Assembly: GCA_038496675.1 (NCBI GenBank)
Contig: CM076662.1
Span: forward strand, 18,669,081-18,733,080
Length of the DNA stretch: 64,000 nucleotides
Direction: 5' to 3'
From: Rachycentron canadum
Lineage: Eukaryota; Chordata; Actinopteri; Carangiformes; Rachycentridae
The position numbers and the translations under genes were made by a program. Below, piece after piece: positions 11,656 through 24,007 of this stretch (its first letter is position 1; every line of letters begins with the position of its first letter). The notes below the pieces were generated by a model. That model made no database searches. It saw only the letters and a list, made by a program, of their open reading frames with translations, and had not been told where the DNA came from.

Positions 11656-14600
11656 ATGGCATCACGGAGTGTCCGTGTCCTCTGCCAGAGGGCGGGAGTC
11701 GTAAAACTGACGGGCAGGGTGAGTGTCATTGAACGCAGCGTCTTTATCATGTAGGTCAAAGTTCACTCTTAAAAACAGGACTGAGTTAAATTAACATCTT
11801 ACCCCGTTCGTTTTTGTTTTTTTTTTTTTTTTTGGTGTTTAAATTGAGCTGTTGATTTTACTGCTCTCTGTTATTTGCAGTTGTGTGGGTGGCTAATACA
11901 GCTCATCATTTAATACAGTATATTTATTGATGGGAATAGGAATATACATCATACCTCGTTTAGTGAATTCCCTGTAAACACTAATTTAAACTGTGTAAGA
12001 AAAACAGTTAATCAGTTAAATAAAATTGACTTAAATGGACCGGAGATCGAATGATCGAATATAAAAAGCATTGGTTCTGATTTGATCTAACCAGATGGAG
12101 GTTGCATATTGCTCATTCAATGGGGCTCAAAGAGTTTGTTTCTTTTTTTATCTTAAAGGGAATGAGCACAGCTGCCCAACCACAGACTCCATCAGATTTC
12201 CTAAAAGGAGAGCCACACAAGAAGCACCCAGGTGTGACCAACCTGAAAACACTGCGTCTACCGGAGGAGCTGCAGGCGGCTGCTCAGTCCATCATTCACA
12301 GTAAGTTCAGTTGTGATTGTGGCCGTCGGTCGATATGCCAAGTGTTTCTGCAGCCCCTGAAATCCTGAAATGAAACTGTTAAACTGCTGTGAAGACTCTT
12401 GAATCTCTCCACCTGTAGGGGCTCAGGTGACTCGGCTGGATGAACGTGCTATCAAACTCACAAATTTCCTGTGGAGCAGAAAACGAGCAATTGAAGATGC
12501 AACGCTGCGAAAGAAAGCTGTGTGCCTGGAGAAACAATTTTGGGAGAAAGCGCTGGAGAAAAGAGGAGGTGGGTGATACGCTGTGTAACTCCCCAAATGA
12601 AAGAGGACGTAAATGATATAATAAAAATAACATGATGCAGCTGCTGGTGACAAATGAAATGTGCTTGATATTACAGATATAGATGAGGAAGCACTGGAAA
12701 ACCATATCAAGAGGAAAGTGATTAAAGAGCTCAGAAGAACAACCTATCATTGGACTCCCATGAAGTAATATTTGCTTTTATCTACACAGCCCTATCAATC
12801 ACTTTATTAGCATTTTAAGTTATTGGGGTGTTCAGAAATGCTCTCTGCTAATTCCACCAATTTTCAAGTGAAGATAGAGCGTCATTTACACAAAACATCC
12901 ACACAAGATGTAGGTCGGGCGACCCAGTGGCTCACCTGGTAGAGCATTTACCAGTAAGGCTCAGTCCTAATTGCACTGGCCTACATTCAGGTCCAACCTG
13001 CAGCCCTTTGCTGGATGTCATTCTCTCGTCCTCCCCCTACTTTCCTGTCTCTGTCTCACTGTCACTATAATAAAGACAAAATGCCTCAAACGTTTTACTT
13101 TACCCAAGATCTGATATGTCCAGGTCCTGATAGATATTTAAGCCTTTAAACCTTTTTAGATACTTCAAGTGGAAACTAATTGGATTTTAAGTTTAGAAGC
13201 CTGTGGTATATATGAGGTTGTGTACTACTCAGTGTCTGTGTTTTCAGGTACGATGAAGAGACAGGTGTGGTGTACATGGTGGCTCGGCTGGCCGGGGGCT
13301 TCGCAGCTGTGAGGAGAGCCCTGAATGAGGTACGAGCAGGTGGTGGAGATCGTAGGTTAATTCACATAATGATGTCAGAGCTTTAGAGTAGGTTCACACA
13401 CATTTTTAATGATAAAGCTTTGGAAAATTGGAAAATAAATGATTACACGTTAGTGGGTCAAATAGAATGTAGAATCAAATGTCCTAGATGACTGTTTTTC
13501 TTTCTATCATTTCAGATAAAGAAGAGAGATCCCTCTTTTGCCCCCCACTCTCTCCTGGATTTTGGTTCAGGGCTGGGGACAGTTGTCTGGTTAGTGTACA
13601 ACACATAAAGAGAGTTTTCATGTGAATTACAAGACTATTAAGACAGTCTCTCTCTTTCTCCTTCAGGGCATCGAACTCGTTCTGGGCCGACTCTTTGAAG
13701 GAGATGGTGTGTGTGGACAGCTCTGGGCCAATGAACATTCTGGCAGAAAAACTTCTCAAAGGTGCGCACACACAAATCATTTGATTCAGATTCGTTACAG
13801 TTTTGTCAATAGGTTCATCTGAAAATTGAATAATTTTTTTTGTGTGTGTTTTTGCTGAGCAGGTGATGATGACAGAGCTCAACCTCTCATCAAACAAGTC
13901 TATTTCAGACAGTTCCTCCCTGTTTCTCCCAAGGTAAGACCCCCACTGTTTTTATGGCAGCAGCAGAAAAAACACATGCTGCACTCAATCACTTACTACA
14001 GGACATATATTCTAGCTTTCATCTTATTCAAACTCAAATTCTTGCTGTATAAGAAACTTTTTTTTTTTTTCTGAATGACCACATCACACCACATCAATAA
14101 TTTGTCCACAGTCTCTTTGACCCACATGCATCGAAATCATATTTTGTGTTTTTGTGCGTTTCTGTGATGTTTCTCAACAAAAGCCCACAAACACATAATC
14201 TAGTTTTTATGCTTCCAAACCCATTTGCATTTCTTTCTTTTTTTTGAATACTTAAAATGAATGAGCACATGGTTGTTAATGTGAGCATTGCTAGTTTCCA
14301 TAGCTTGAGGATAAGGAGCCCTGATGGTTCTGCGTTTCTGATTTTCAGGTGCAGTTTGATTTGGTGGTTGCAGCTTTTACTCTGTCAGAGTTTCCCAATG
14401 TTAAGGCTCAAGAGGAGGCTGTGTTAACTTTGTGGAGAAAGACAAGCTCATATCTGGTGGGTTGAAATAATGACAACACGTACTTTACTGGTATTTATAT
14501 GGTGGTGTATATAAATTACAATTTGTCTTAAACTATTCAGTCTTTTTTTATTTTATTTATTTCTTTCCTTTTTTTTTTTTCTTCTTCTTACAGGTGCTGA

Positions 14601-16736
14601 TAGAAAATGGGACCAAAGAGGGACATCAACTTCTTATGGAAGCCAGAGACACTGTATTAAAGGTATTTAAATGCAGTAGATGAGATGGCACTTTTAAAGT
14701 CTTCATAGGCGATTATTGTGCTGTTGTGGAGGTGATTTGACTCTGATAACTCCCAGTTCTCTTAACTCCAGAAACAAGAGGAGAAGATCTATGACCCCAG
14801 ACCAGCCTCGGTGTTCGCTCCAGTACGTTCAAACCCCAACTGCTTTTAAAATGTCATGCCTTTAGTCAAGAATGTCACAGACTTATTGGACCTTATCTAC
14901 TGTTTTGGTTTCCTAGTGTCCCCATGAACTGATGTGTCCTAAACTGGCCGGAGGGCTGACACTCCCCTGTAACTTCCAGCAGCTGTACTATCCTCTGCCT
15001 CTGCCCGGGGTGAGACTAAACTGTGTACTACATGTCTGGTTTGGACACTTATTACGTTTTAAAGCAAACATCAGTTAGTGAAGCATGAAGCCTCATTGTT
15101 GACTGGAAAATAAAAGTTTGACAAAATAAATCCTAACTCAATATGTTTTTTTTTTTTGTTTTTTTTTAAATGTTTCACTGATATAAACATCTAAAAGAAT
15201 ACAAAGAGATTACATTTTTTTGTGTATTAGTTACATTTTTTTTAAAAAAACTTGATTATAACGTGACATCCTTCATCATACTTTGTTTTGATTATTTGAA
15301 TTGTCAAATAATCAGTCATTGTAATGCATCTGCTGGTGGAGCTGTTTTCTTTGCTCATTCATGGTATCTTCACTACCTATGCCTGTGTAAAACCCAAATT
15401 ATTTACTGTGCACAGGAGTATTTTTTAACTAATTAGTGAGTAAATCACAGTTGTGTTACATCAGAAGGCAGAAAATCTCAACAAAGTATATGAAAATGTT
15501 ATTAAGTTCTACTTAAAAACAAAGAATTAATTGCGTCTGAAACCTTTTTGTCCAGTACAATAACCGTCAGACGGAGAAGTTCAGCTACCTGATCCTGTCT
15601 CGCAATGGACAAGCGGAGGCAGGAGCGACAGAGGGCGTGGAGTGGGCCCGGCTGGTCGCGCCGGTGCAGCGCAGAACAAGGCACGTCCACTGTCGAATGT
15701 GCTGCTCAGACGGACAACTACAGCACATGGTGGTGACAGCTCGAAAACACAGCAGGTAAAGGTCCTGCATCGCACAAACTGTCAAACTCATCAGCAGCAG
15801 AAACAAAATCCCAGCTGACATTGGGCGAGGGCAGGGTCCTGCCTGGACCGGTAACCAGTCTGTCACAATGCCGACATATACAAGTGACATATTCACACTC
15901 ACATCTATGGGCAATTTGGAGTCACCAGTTAACCTAAGGTGAACCTGAAGGGAATCCACACAGGCTAACCACTGCACCACCGTGCCGCCCACTGTTCTCT
16001 TGTGTTAAACATAAATATATTCCTCTGAAGGGAATTACAGTTTTCTAAATCAGCCTGAAGACTTGATTATTAATAATATTAAAGAATATTAGATTTAGCC
16101 AAATATTACTATTTAACAACTTAAAATGATAAGTGCATTTTTCATATCCTCCTGGGAACCATAGATAAAAGCTATCTTCCCATTTTTTTTAATGGAATTT
16201 CCTCCCTATTTGGGTTTAAAAAAAAACATCTTACAATTCAGGTTACATTTTTTACAGCATGTTCAGTGTAGTGGACCACAGGACCATTTAGTGTGAAAAA
16301 GACCAAGTTATAAGATTAACATTTTAAAAGATTGTGTCTGTAGAATCATATTAAACTTAGAATACTTTAAACTTGATTGAAAAACAAAAACAAAACAAAA
16401 TGTTTACTACAAAGGACACAAATGAATGGGTGGGGTCTCAAGAGGAAATAGAAACACCACACAAATCTGACCTGACATTCAGTGCCAGTGTTTGGTTTGT
16501 GGTAGTTTACAGACACATTAGGTTTTGAAATTCTGTTTGTTTGTTTTCTAGCTTTTTTTTTTTTTTTTTTTTTTTTGCTCTCTGATTATGGGTTGTCCAG
16601 ATTTGCCTCAACATTGTGTTTGCATTTTGCTTTGATCAGAGATGTGTACCGCTGTGCCCGGAGCAGTGACTGGGGAGATCAAATGCCGATCATTCATGGA
16701 GTCCAGGAAGATGTCCAGAGTGATTCGGAGCGATGA
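11656..16736 (+). CDS. mettl17: METTL17, mitochondrial small-ribosomal-subunit assembly factor
   Basis: METTL17 is a methyltransferase-like protein needed for mitoribosome small-subunit assembly and mitochondrial translation; the human protein is reported to carry a 4Fe-4S cluster. Fourteen exons join in phase to 460 aa (human about 456): 11656-11718, 12159-12300, 12419-12568, 12677-12764, 13248-13329, 13516-13589, 13667-13761, 13863-13933, 14349-14456, 14594-14662, 14772-14822, 14917-15009, 15556-15755 and 16640-16736. Seen: a short basic N-terminus rich in Arg, Val and Leu that fits a mitochondrial presequence; the glycine-rich LLDFGSGLG motif at about 188-196; the cysteine series C332, C338 and C349 (CPHELMC...LPC) and C408/C411/C412 (HCRMCC), which supplies candidate cluster ligands. 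The start was chosen because MASRSVRVLC splices in phase 0 into GMSTAAQ. The gene is tail-to-tail with sdr39u1. Confidence 0.94.
12911..13086 (+). repeat. tRNA-derived SINE
   Basis: In mettl17 intron 4, the sequence 'cagtggctcacctggtagag' matches a Pol III A box. About 50 bases later 'aggtccaacctgcagccc' resembles a decayed B box (GGTTCGACTCC). After this come 'tttgctggatgtcattctc', a pyrimidine-rich body and a 3' end 'ataataaagacaaaatgcctc'. This is the layout of the abundant fish SINE with a tRNA head. It is not a functional tRNA: the cloverleaf cannot close. Confidence 0.8.
15800..15992 (+). repeat. L2-tail-like repeat fragment
   Basis: In mettl17 intron 13, the motif series 'cagctgacattgggcgagg', 'cctgcctggaccggtaacc', 'ggcaatttggagtcaccag', 'gctaaccactgcaccaccgtgccgcc' matches the family of the copy at 1815-2058. 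It also retains the 'ttggagtcacc' segment that the first copy lacks. Confidence 0.7.
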
Positions 16737-16895
16737 TTCAGCCAAGTTTTTTTCTGAAGGACTGGAATATACCATAAAACTGATGTGCAAGGACTCAACA
16801 CCTCTTAGTTAAACACCAGACCTGTACTTCCTTTTGAGAACTGGTAAAACACTGATTCGCTGGAAAGCTATTGTCTATTGTCAAGATAGATATTC

Positions 16896-16901
16896 AATAA
16901 A
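16896..16901 (+). terminator. Polyadenylation signal of mettl17
   Basis: AATAAA lies 160 bp past the stop codon and is the first canonical signal in the 3' region. The spacer to the opposite gene is only about 600 bp. Confidence 0.65.
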
Positions 16902-17268
16902 ATGTCATAGTTCTGTCTTGCTGTACTTTACCCAGTTTACTTCACCTTCAACAAACCATTGTCAAATTTCAGATAAATATAATCCCAAAGACCAGAGGAG
17001 CCTCACGGTTACTTTCTCTTTAAGTGATTATGAAGGGATGGTAACGCTGAGGCGGGTGTACTGATCAAAGAAAGTGTGTTTCAGTGGTTTGCTGAATATG
17101 TCCTGCTCTTCCAGACTAATTTCGGCTTGAACAGTCTCATGTGTACAAAGATGCCATGACACCTGTCTTTAGAGTCATCTCAGGTGCTCAGAGCAGTAAA
17201 ACCTGACTCATATCTTCCAAGCAGTCTGATGATCTGAAGGCTCTAAAGACTTACAGAAAGTTTTTCAG

Positions 17269-17274
17269 TTTATT
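17269..17274 (-). terminator. Polyadenylation signal of sdr39u1
   Basis: TTTATT on the plus strand reads AATAAA on the minus strand, 68 bp beyond the sdr39u1 stop at 17342. It is adjacent to a T-run. Confidence 0.65.
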
Positions 17275-17341
17275 TTTTTTTTATATGAAGGCATAATTAC
17301 AGTTTTGGCATAATTACCACACATTCAACCAAAATCTGTTG

Positions 17342-18201
17342 TTAACTTTCAACAATCTCCCTCAGAGCTGAGCTCAAGTCCGGGTACTTGTACTGAAATC
17401 CAGTCTCTAAAGTCCTCTTTGGTATGACTTTCTGTCCCTGTGTGAGGACAACAGCCCTCTCAGAGCCCATCAGGGCGTTCATGACGAAGCCTGGCACAGG
17501 AAAAATGGTGGGCCGCCTCAGAACCCGGCCCAGTTCCTTTGTGAACTCGTAATTGGTGTTCAGCGCAGGTGCAACTCCATTAAGCACCTGCTGTGAAGGG
17601 GAGGGGGCGTTGGCGGGGGGCTCCAGGGCGTGGGCGATGATTCCTGCCAGGTCTGAGACGTGGATCCACGGGAACGGCTGACTCCCTGACCCCAGAGTGC
17701 CCCCGAGGCCAAGCCAGAAGGGCAGCAGCATTTGCTTCATGGCACCACCATCGCGACCCAGCACTGCCCCTGGTGGAGGGAGGGAAGAGGAACAGGGAAT
17801 TTATTTCATTTAGTGATAAAAACTGTTTATGAAAGTTTTCAATGTTTTTGATTCCCTCTTTTTTGCAAGATACACCAAAGTTATTGTTATTTCTGATCTA
17901 CAGAGTTTCCATTTTAAATATTAATAACAGTTTTTGGATTTATTTACTTGTTTTGTACTATTTTCTTTTTATTAACTTTGCTTTTATTTTACTTTAACTG
18001 AAAGTTGGGGTTAAATAATGAAACATCTATTAAATGAATTAAGTGAAAACAATAACAATTAATATCATAACAGAAAATAACATGAAATGTTATTGTGTTG
18101 AATGACTGGATGGGAGAAACTGTAAAGAAAGGAGAAAAGCTGGTAGCACATGGGAGATTTATGGGTTTTTGGATGTAGATACATTTCTGCCATTACCTTG
18201 A

Positions 18202-18249
<48 letters not shown>

Positions 18250-19908
18250 TATGTGCTTACCAGGTCTGATGACAACTTGTTTGGTGGTTTTTGCCACAGT
18301 TTCAGGCAGAAGTGCTGAGGCTTCCCACTCCTTAACAAGTTTAGAGAGGAGGTCAAATGGTGTCCATTCACTGTCTTCTGTGTACTTGGCTGTCAGACTG
18401 GGTTGGTAACAAGCTGTGGACATAAAAAGCAATGAAGGAAACATACAACAGCTTTGCTCCGAGCAGCATATGAGTTTTGTCATTAGGCGAAGACTCACCT
18501 ACACCTGATACCAGCACCCAGGAGTGAGGAGGACTGGGGGAGGCAGCAATGGCTTGAGCCAGGGTTTTTGTAGTATCAATGCGACTGGAGAACAAATCTT
18601 TTTTATAGCTTTCGTTCCACCTAGAACCACAGATAAAAACAGACACACGGGTTAAGATCCAGCGACATTAAAGTAACGACCACTGCATTCAGTTTCATTT
18701 CAACCAAAAGGAATTCAAACATCTACATTTGGGTTTTGAATTGTTGGATAAAGGAGCCACTTGAATAGGTCAGCATTGGATCTGGGAGATTACATAAGTT
18801 TTTTTTTCCCCATCATTTTCTGACATTTTATCGAAAAGAGTATTAACTGATTAATTTAGAAAACTATGAAAAGATTGTCAGTTGTAGCCTTTGTTTATTT
18901 GCTGCTCATTGTTTATATACAGTCCATGGCTGCTCACCATCTCAGTGGGTTCATGAGATTTTCTCCCGCCAAGTTGACGGCGCCTTCACACGGTGGGAGG
19001 CCACGGGACTCCAGCTCGCCCTGCAGGAGCACACATGAGCTCAGTTAACTAGCTCTCAAAACACATTTCATTTCCTCCTTTTTTGTTTTTACTCTGAGAT
19101 GAACGAAGCTCACACCCATGTTATTTTCCCTGGACCAGGCTGGCGAGATATCACAGTGACTTCGTGACCTTTGTCTCTGAGCAGACGAGTCAGCTCACGG
19201 CCCACAAAGCCAGACCCCCCTCCTACAGGGAAGACAAGATGCACACGAAATCCATCTGTTGTCAATTACAATAAATGAGAGAAATGTAGTTATATTTGTC
19301 TTAAACTCACTTCAGTCGCCATTAGCCAATCTAGCTTAATATAATGCAGTCTGACACAATAGTCCTGTCATAAATCCTGTGTTCATGATGGTTGTAATGG
19401 TCAGATTTTGTTGTAACTGGCATTATTCAACTGTATGAACATTGTTAGAGTTTGCAGTTTGTGATGCTGTTGAACATTACAGCCTGAGCCGTTTGGTTTA
19501 TTTAGCACTGATATGAATGGGGCGGACAAAATAACAGAAACCTGCCAGTATGTTGTTAAATGTAAATATTGTATAATATTGTACGTTGCCATTTTGGCCA
19601 CAACAGTGCGCATGCGTACTGCACATGCTTACGAAACAGGACTCTTGTGCATTACTTTAACAAACTTAGCTTTGTCTATCAGTTACCCAACGCAGTGACA
19701 GTTTTCTAGGTTCAATCACATAACTAACAATTTATTTTTAGTGTTATTTTCTTGAATAACCATAATGCATACTTTTTTATCTTCAATCCATGCCTTTGTA
19801 CCTGAATGCTAACAGCTAGCATGTAGCGTTATGTCACATTGACCTTCCCTTTAAAAAAACAAAAGATATCATTGGCAATAAAACGTACGTACCTATTAAA
19901 ACCCTCAT
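17342..19908 (-). CDS. sdr39u1: Epimerase family protein SDR39U1
   Basis: An atypical short-chain dehydrogenase/reductase with a Rossmann fold, predicted to bind NADP(H); its substrate is not established. Six exons join in phase to 302 aa (human about 293): 19908-19893, 19222-19116, 19020-18938, 18620-18499, 18413-18261 and 17769-17342. Seen: the nucleotide-binding glycine motif GGGSGFVGR at residues 6-14 directly after the first strand (MRVLI); GHEVTVISR; VNLAGENLMNPL; the YQPS region corresponding to the family's catalytic Tyr strand; FPWIHVSDLAGI; and the C-terminal QKVIPKRTLETGFQYKYP block shared with bacterial YfcH-like proteins. At the exon 3/4 junction the residue before WNES reads Trp where human has Arg, consistent with a CGG to TGG change or a slightly different splice choice. 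Exon 1 codes only five residues plus one base. Confidence 0.93.
18206..18246. repeat. (TA)n microsatellite in sdr39u1 intron 5
   Basis: About 20 uninterrupted TA units lie 15 bp downstream of the exon 5 donor (exon ends at 18261). No coding role. Confidence 0.95.
18790..18895. repeat. Diverged CTGCAACTAA-family repeat
   Basis: The segment containing 'tctgacattttatcg', 'attaactgattaattta' and 'attgtcagttgtagcc' resembles the complement of the copy at 3925-4125. Weak and diverged; it lies in an sdr39u1 intron. Confidence 0.35.
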
Positions 19909-20065
19909 GGTCACCAACTTACAGCCCGATGTCGTTTCACTAATTGATCCTCACTGCACGTTGCGGCCTATTTTCTTGACTGCACCGCTCAGTGTTTCGG
20001 TGTTTTTTTGTTTTTTTTTTTTCGCCTTTTTGGACCAACAGGATTTCCGTAGCTGCAACCCACAG

Positions 20066-20073
20066 TGACGTCA
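20066..20073. promoter_or_regulatory. Palindromic CRE/ATF site (TGACGTCA) near the sdr39u1 promoter
   Basis: A perfect 8-bp TGACGTCA lies 158 bp upstream of the sdr39u1 start codon, in the 850-bp interval between that gene and the divergent CpG-rich region at 20.78-20.94 kb. CREB/ATF proteins bind this sequence in other vertebrates; use here is inferred from position only. Confidence 0.55.
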
Positions 20074-20759
20074 TTTTGTAGTATGGCAATGTCGCTCAAA
20101 ATAACAGGTGACATTCAATCACGGGTTTATTTCAACAAAACAGCCGGTTATTTATGCAGTCGTGCTAATATCAGTCATGTAGTAATGTATTGTCTCTTTG
20201 AAGTCGATTATGTCTGATCACACTCGTTTTGTGCGTCTGTTTACTAATTTTTGTGCCTCTAAGTTGAATAATTTTTCAAGAATTAATGTTAATATTACAA
20301 GGCTCTGATCCAGGACCCCCTGGGGTCCTGGGGTCCTGGGCCTGTGCTGGACTGACCCATTCAATAATTCATCCATGAAGTCAGGGAGTGGAGGTGTAAA
20401 GCTGTAATCTACCTAATTTAGTTCAATCATTATTTAGTCCCGTATATTTAAGTAGCATTAATAAATCTTGGTGTCTTAAATAAATCTTAGCATTTATTTG
20501 ATTGTTTGATTATTTTTTTCCCCCTGTTTGTGTGTTTATTGGTTTCAGAGCATCAAAAAAAAAAAAAAACAGCAATAAGATGAAGGAATTCAGCTGCAAG
20601 TATAATCACAATTACAAAATAAACATAAAAACTTTTTTTAAAAGGGGTAATATAATATATAATGCTATTTAAAAAAAATGCTTGGAGAATTAAATGCAGT
20701 TTATCTATTTATTTTTTTCTTATGTTTGCTCCAAAGCTGATGTCTTTTATTCTGCAACA

Positions 20760-23410
20760 GACCCGGAAGTTTTCTGGAAGCTGTTTTGTGACGACAGACA
20801 GAAAACACGTGGTTTTGATAAGGAGATAAATTGCGCCGCAGCCTCATTAGCGGCCTCTCTTCCCGGCGGCGGTGGTGGCGGCGGCTCGGTCGTGGTCCGG
20901 CGGAGGGACCGAGGTCAACACGTGCTCGGCTTCGTCCACGGTGCGTGTCCGCGTGTGTGTCTGATTAACGCGTTAATGTCGCAGCTGGTGCGTTTGTTTG
21001 CGGTGGCGGATCGTGATTGTTAGGTCGTTACCACTGAACCGCACTTTACAGCTGGAGACGAAGAGCTGAGCCGAGTAAATGATGCCTTTGTGATAAAATG
21101 ACCGAAGTAGATTATTATTATTATTATTATTTTAAACTGACCGTCAGGTGTGTTGGGTCTAAATATCTTAAAAATTAATTTATCACTGGCGGAAATGGGC
21201 GCAAACATTTCCTCGCGTGTTGTGCTTCAAAACAACATTTTTGATTCCGCCTATTTTGTATATGTTGTGTAATGTGGGATGATTTTTAGTTGCCTTTTTG
21301 TGTTTTTTTTTTTGAGGATAATTTGGATGAGACTGTGAGAAACAGAGAGGAAACCTTTTCTTTGGCGGGATGATAACCCGGGCCCCTGAAGCATGTGACA
21401 AAGGGCCCCGGACTCTTTTCTTTCACAAAGGCTTCCAATGCAAACCGGATATAAACCGCTGACTTAGTCTTGTATCTGCAAACAATGTGCCGCAATACAG
21501 TGGCTTCCTGATATTTAAGGGAGTAATAGTCCTTAATGCAGATTGATGCATTTTGAGTGTTGGCCATCGCTCTGCCAAGAAGCTGTGCTTGTGCACTTTT
21601 TTTTTTTCTTTCTTTCCCAGGAGGAAAACTTTCTTGTCGGCTCATGACTGATGGTTTAATGTGACTATGTAACTGCTCTATCATGCTGGAGAGCTTTTAA
21701 GCTTCCTACTGAGGGATCAACGTCTCATTTGCCTATAATGGCGCAGCTGAAATAACTTAAAACAGTGAGGTGCACTTGATGGTAAACCGGGGACTGAGTG
21801 TAATCTTTCAACCGTGCTGCTGCTGTGGGGACTTTGAATCATCGCCTTTTGTGGCGCACATCAGCCTGTAATAGATGCCAGATTTCCATTGGTGCGAAGC
21901 CACTTTTATTCAGTCAAACCTTAATGATGAGTTGCATGTGAGTCCGTGTTTCACCTGAACCTCATGATTATTCTTTCACTGCACTGATGGGTTTGACTCT
22001 ACAGGATAGTAGCCAAGTATTAATTTTATAATTAGAGTCTAACCTGTTGTCTTGTCTTCTAGGATTTCGGCGCTGGTCCTGGATGGATCTTTATAAGGTG
22101 AGGAAACTTCACTCTAGTTTTTGTATTTGTTGATCTGCAACATACCAACTTCCAAAGTCAGCCTGAAGATGACTCAGTTCCTTGTTTTTTATGTCTCCAG
22201 GTAATGGCAGCACTGCAAAAACACTTCTGGACTGCAACAGTTTGGGATTTTGTCTTTTTAAAATGATATATTAAGCTTGAGTTTTATACTTTTAGTATTT
22301 ATAGGTCAATTTAAAACCCATAAGTATGATTTGCTGCCTGAAAACATGGAATGTATTTATAATCTATGCACATGTATAAGATCCAAATCTCTATTTACAA
22401 TGTATGTATCCTATGCAACTCTCCTACCATAGTATTTCTATTATTGTTTGTCCATAATCAGGTTTTGTTGATGACTTGATGGTGTATTGTTATATTCAGG
22501 TCGTCCCACATCATTAACCAAAACCCAGAAATACACAACTGATTTTTACAGCAATGTTGCCCAAACTGATCATAGTAAATTTCACAAACCTTAATTATGG
22601 CAGAGTGTAATCTAGTGACATGGTATGAACTTTGAACTTCATTTCTAAATAAAGCTAAAAGTGTTAAACTGTGTATTGACTTTAATTTGCAGATCAGTTT
22701 AGAAACTGTGGGGCTGGGGCGCTAACGGTATTGGACGTTGGTAAGAACTGGCAATGTGAGACTGACAGTGAAAGAAAAATAGCTGCCTGCTGTTGGCGAA
22801 TCAATGAAGACACAGCTGAGTAAATGTGACTATTCAGATTTTTAATGTGTAGTTAAAAAAAAAAAAAATCCTTACTCGCACATGGCTTATTGAACATGAA
22901 AATGCTATGATGAACCAGAAGCATAAATCAGGTACCTTTTTTAAAAAGGTACTAATCAGTGCATACAGTGTTAAACTTGAAGCTGAGGGTTACGTTGTGT
23001 AACAATGGAAACTGATTGCTCGCGTCAACTGTCATTGCATTATAAAACTTTCCACATTACAGAATGTTGAAACATATCTCAAACAGTAAATAAATGGGGA
23101 CAAAGTCTGTCATGGTTTCACTTGAGTTTTCATTACAGATGCTTCCCAGTGAGAAACTGGGGACACAACGCTCCCACAATCTATCGCCGTCCAGCTCAAG
23201 ATATTTCAAAGAGGGGATGTGATCTACCCTCAATAAGTACTTCAAGTGTGGATTTGTCTTCCATCATGAAAAAAACTTATCATTTGTGTTTACAGGAAAT
23301 GGATAAATACTGACTGGGGGAAAACAAAAGTCTCAATAATTCTTGTAGCCTGAAATGGGAATGTGCACAGATGTGCTTCAATTTTTTTTTTTTTTTTTTT
23401 TTTAAATAAA
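20760..23410 (+). ncRNA. Candidate spliced long non-coding RNA from a CpG island
   Basis: A GC- and CpG-rich block (20780-20940) begins with an ETS-type CCGGAAGT and contains a (GGC)n run. It ends in a good donor (ACG|gtgcgt at 20941). Three splice-like segments follow: 22063-22097 (tcttctag/.../gtgagg), 22693-22740 (atttgcag/.../gtaaga) and 23139 onward (cattacag/...) with AATAAA at 23405-23410. The inferred exons are 35 and 48 nt long. The one frame open through exons 1-3 stops in exon 3 and has no ATG inside the island; the others stop early. I therefore favour a non-coding transcript, or unannotated 5' UTR exons, divergent from sdr39u1. No family was recognised. The model rests on splice motifs only. 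Confidence 0.4.
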
Positions 23411-23743
23411 TATAAAAACATTTTCAGAAATGCACATAATTTATCTGAAGGCCCAGTTTATGAAGACCATGGGACACACTTAAAGGTCCCCTATTTAGGA
23501 TTTTTAGGCAATACCTAAACATGTTTGTAACACACTATAATCTTAAACAGATACAAGCATTTGTTTATTGTCAATGTCTGTTTGTCACCAACCTCGTGGA
23601 GGCTGCTGTATAAACAAAATATTCTAAAACACAGCTGTGATATAAAATAACTTTATAGAACAAGGTATAATTGTGGGAAAATACTGTACAATATAAAAAC
23701 CTAAATAAGCTGTGTAAACTACATTATAGTGTGTTATAAATCA

Positions 23744-23749
23744 TTTATT
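23744..23749 (-). terminator. Possible polyadenylation signal of ltb4r
   Basis: TTTATT on the plus strand (AATAAA on the gene strand) lies about 260 bp beyond the ltb4r stop. Several AT-rich alternatives exist nearby. Confidence 0.35.
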
Positions 23750-24007
23750 CTATATAAATGCTAAATAAGGAAACTAAAATAGTTTTCATTTCACAAAATT
23801 ACAAAATTAAAATTAAAGCACAAATATAAAAGTCTATTTACAGTTCTGATATGCAGATAAGGTACAAACATAATTCTTTGTGGTAAGACCACTGTCAAAC
23901 TTACGTTTCAACAATAAAAAGTGTTTTTGTAAGTACAGTAAAGTTCAAATGTTGCTTTAACCAAAATCTATACACTACATAGTTGTTTTGCTTGTTTCAG
24001 TCAAACC

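Noticed and set aside
12379..12750. 123-codon minus-strand frame
   Set aside because: It lies antisense to mettl17 exons 3 and 4 and the intron between. It has no recognisable domain and is explained by the codon bias of the sense exons.
12911..12990. Possible tRNA gene
   Set aside because: An A-box-like sequence is present, but the B box is decayed and no cloverleaf with anticodon stem can be drawn. It fits a SINE head.
13484..13897. 137-codon minus-strand frame
   Set aside because: It is antisense over mettl17 exons 6-8 and their introns; it would read through splice sites and has no family match.
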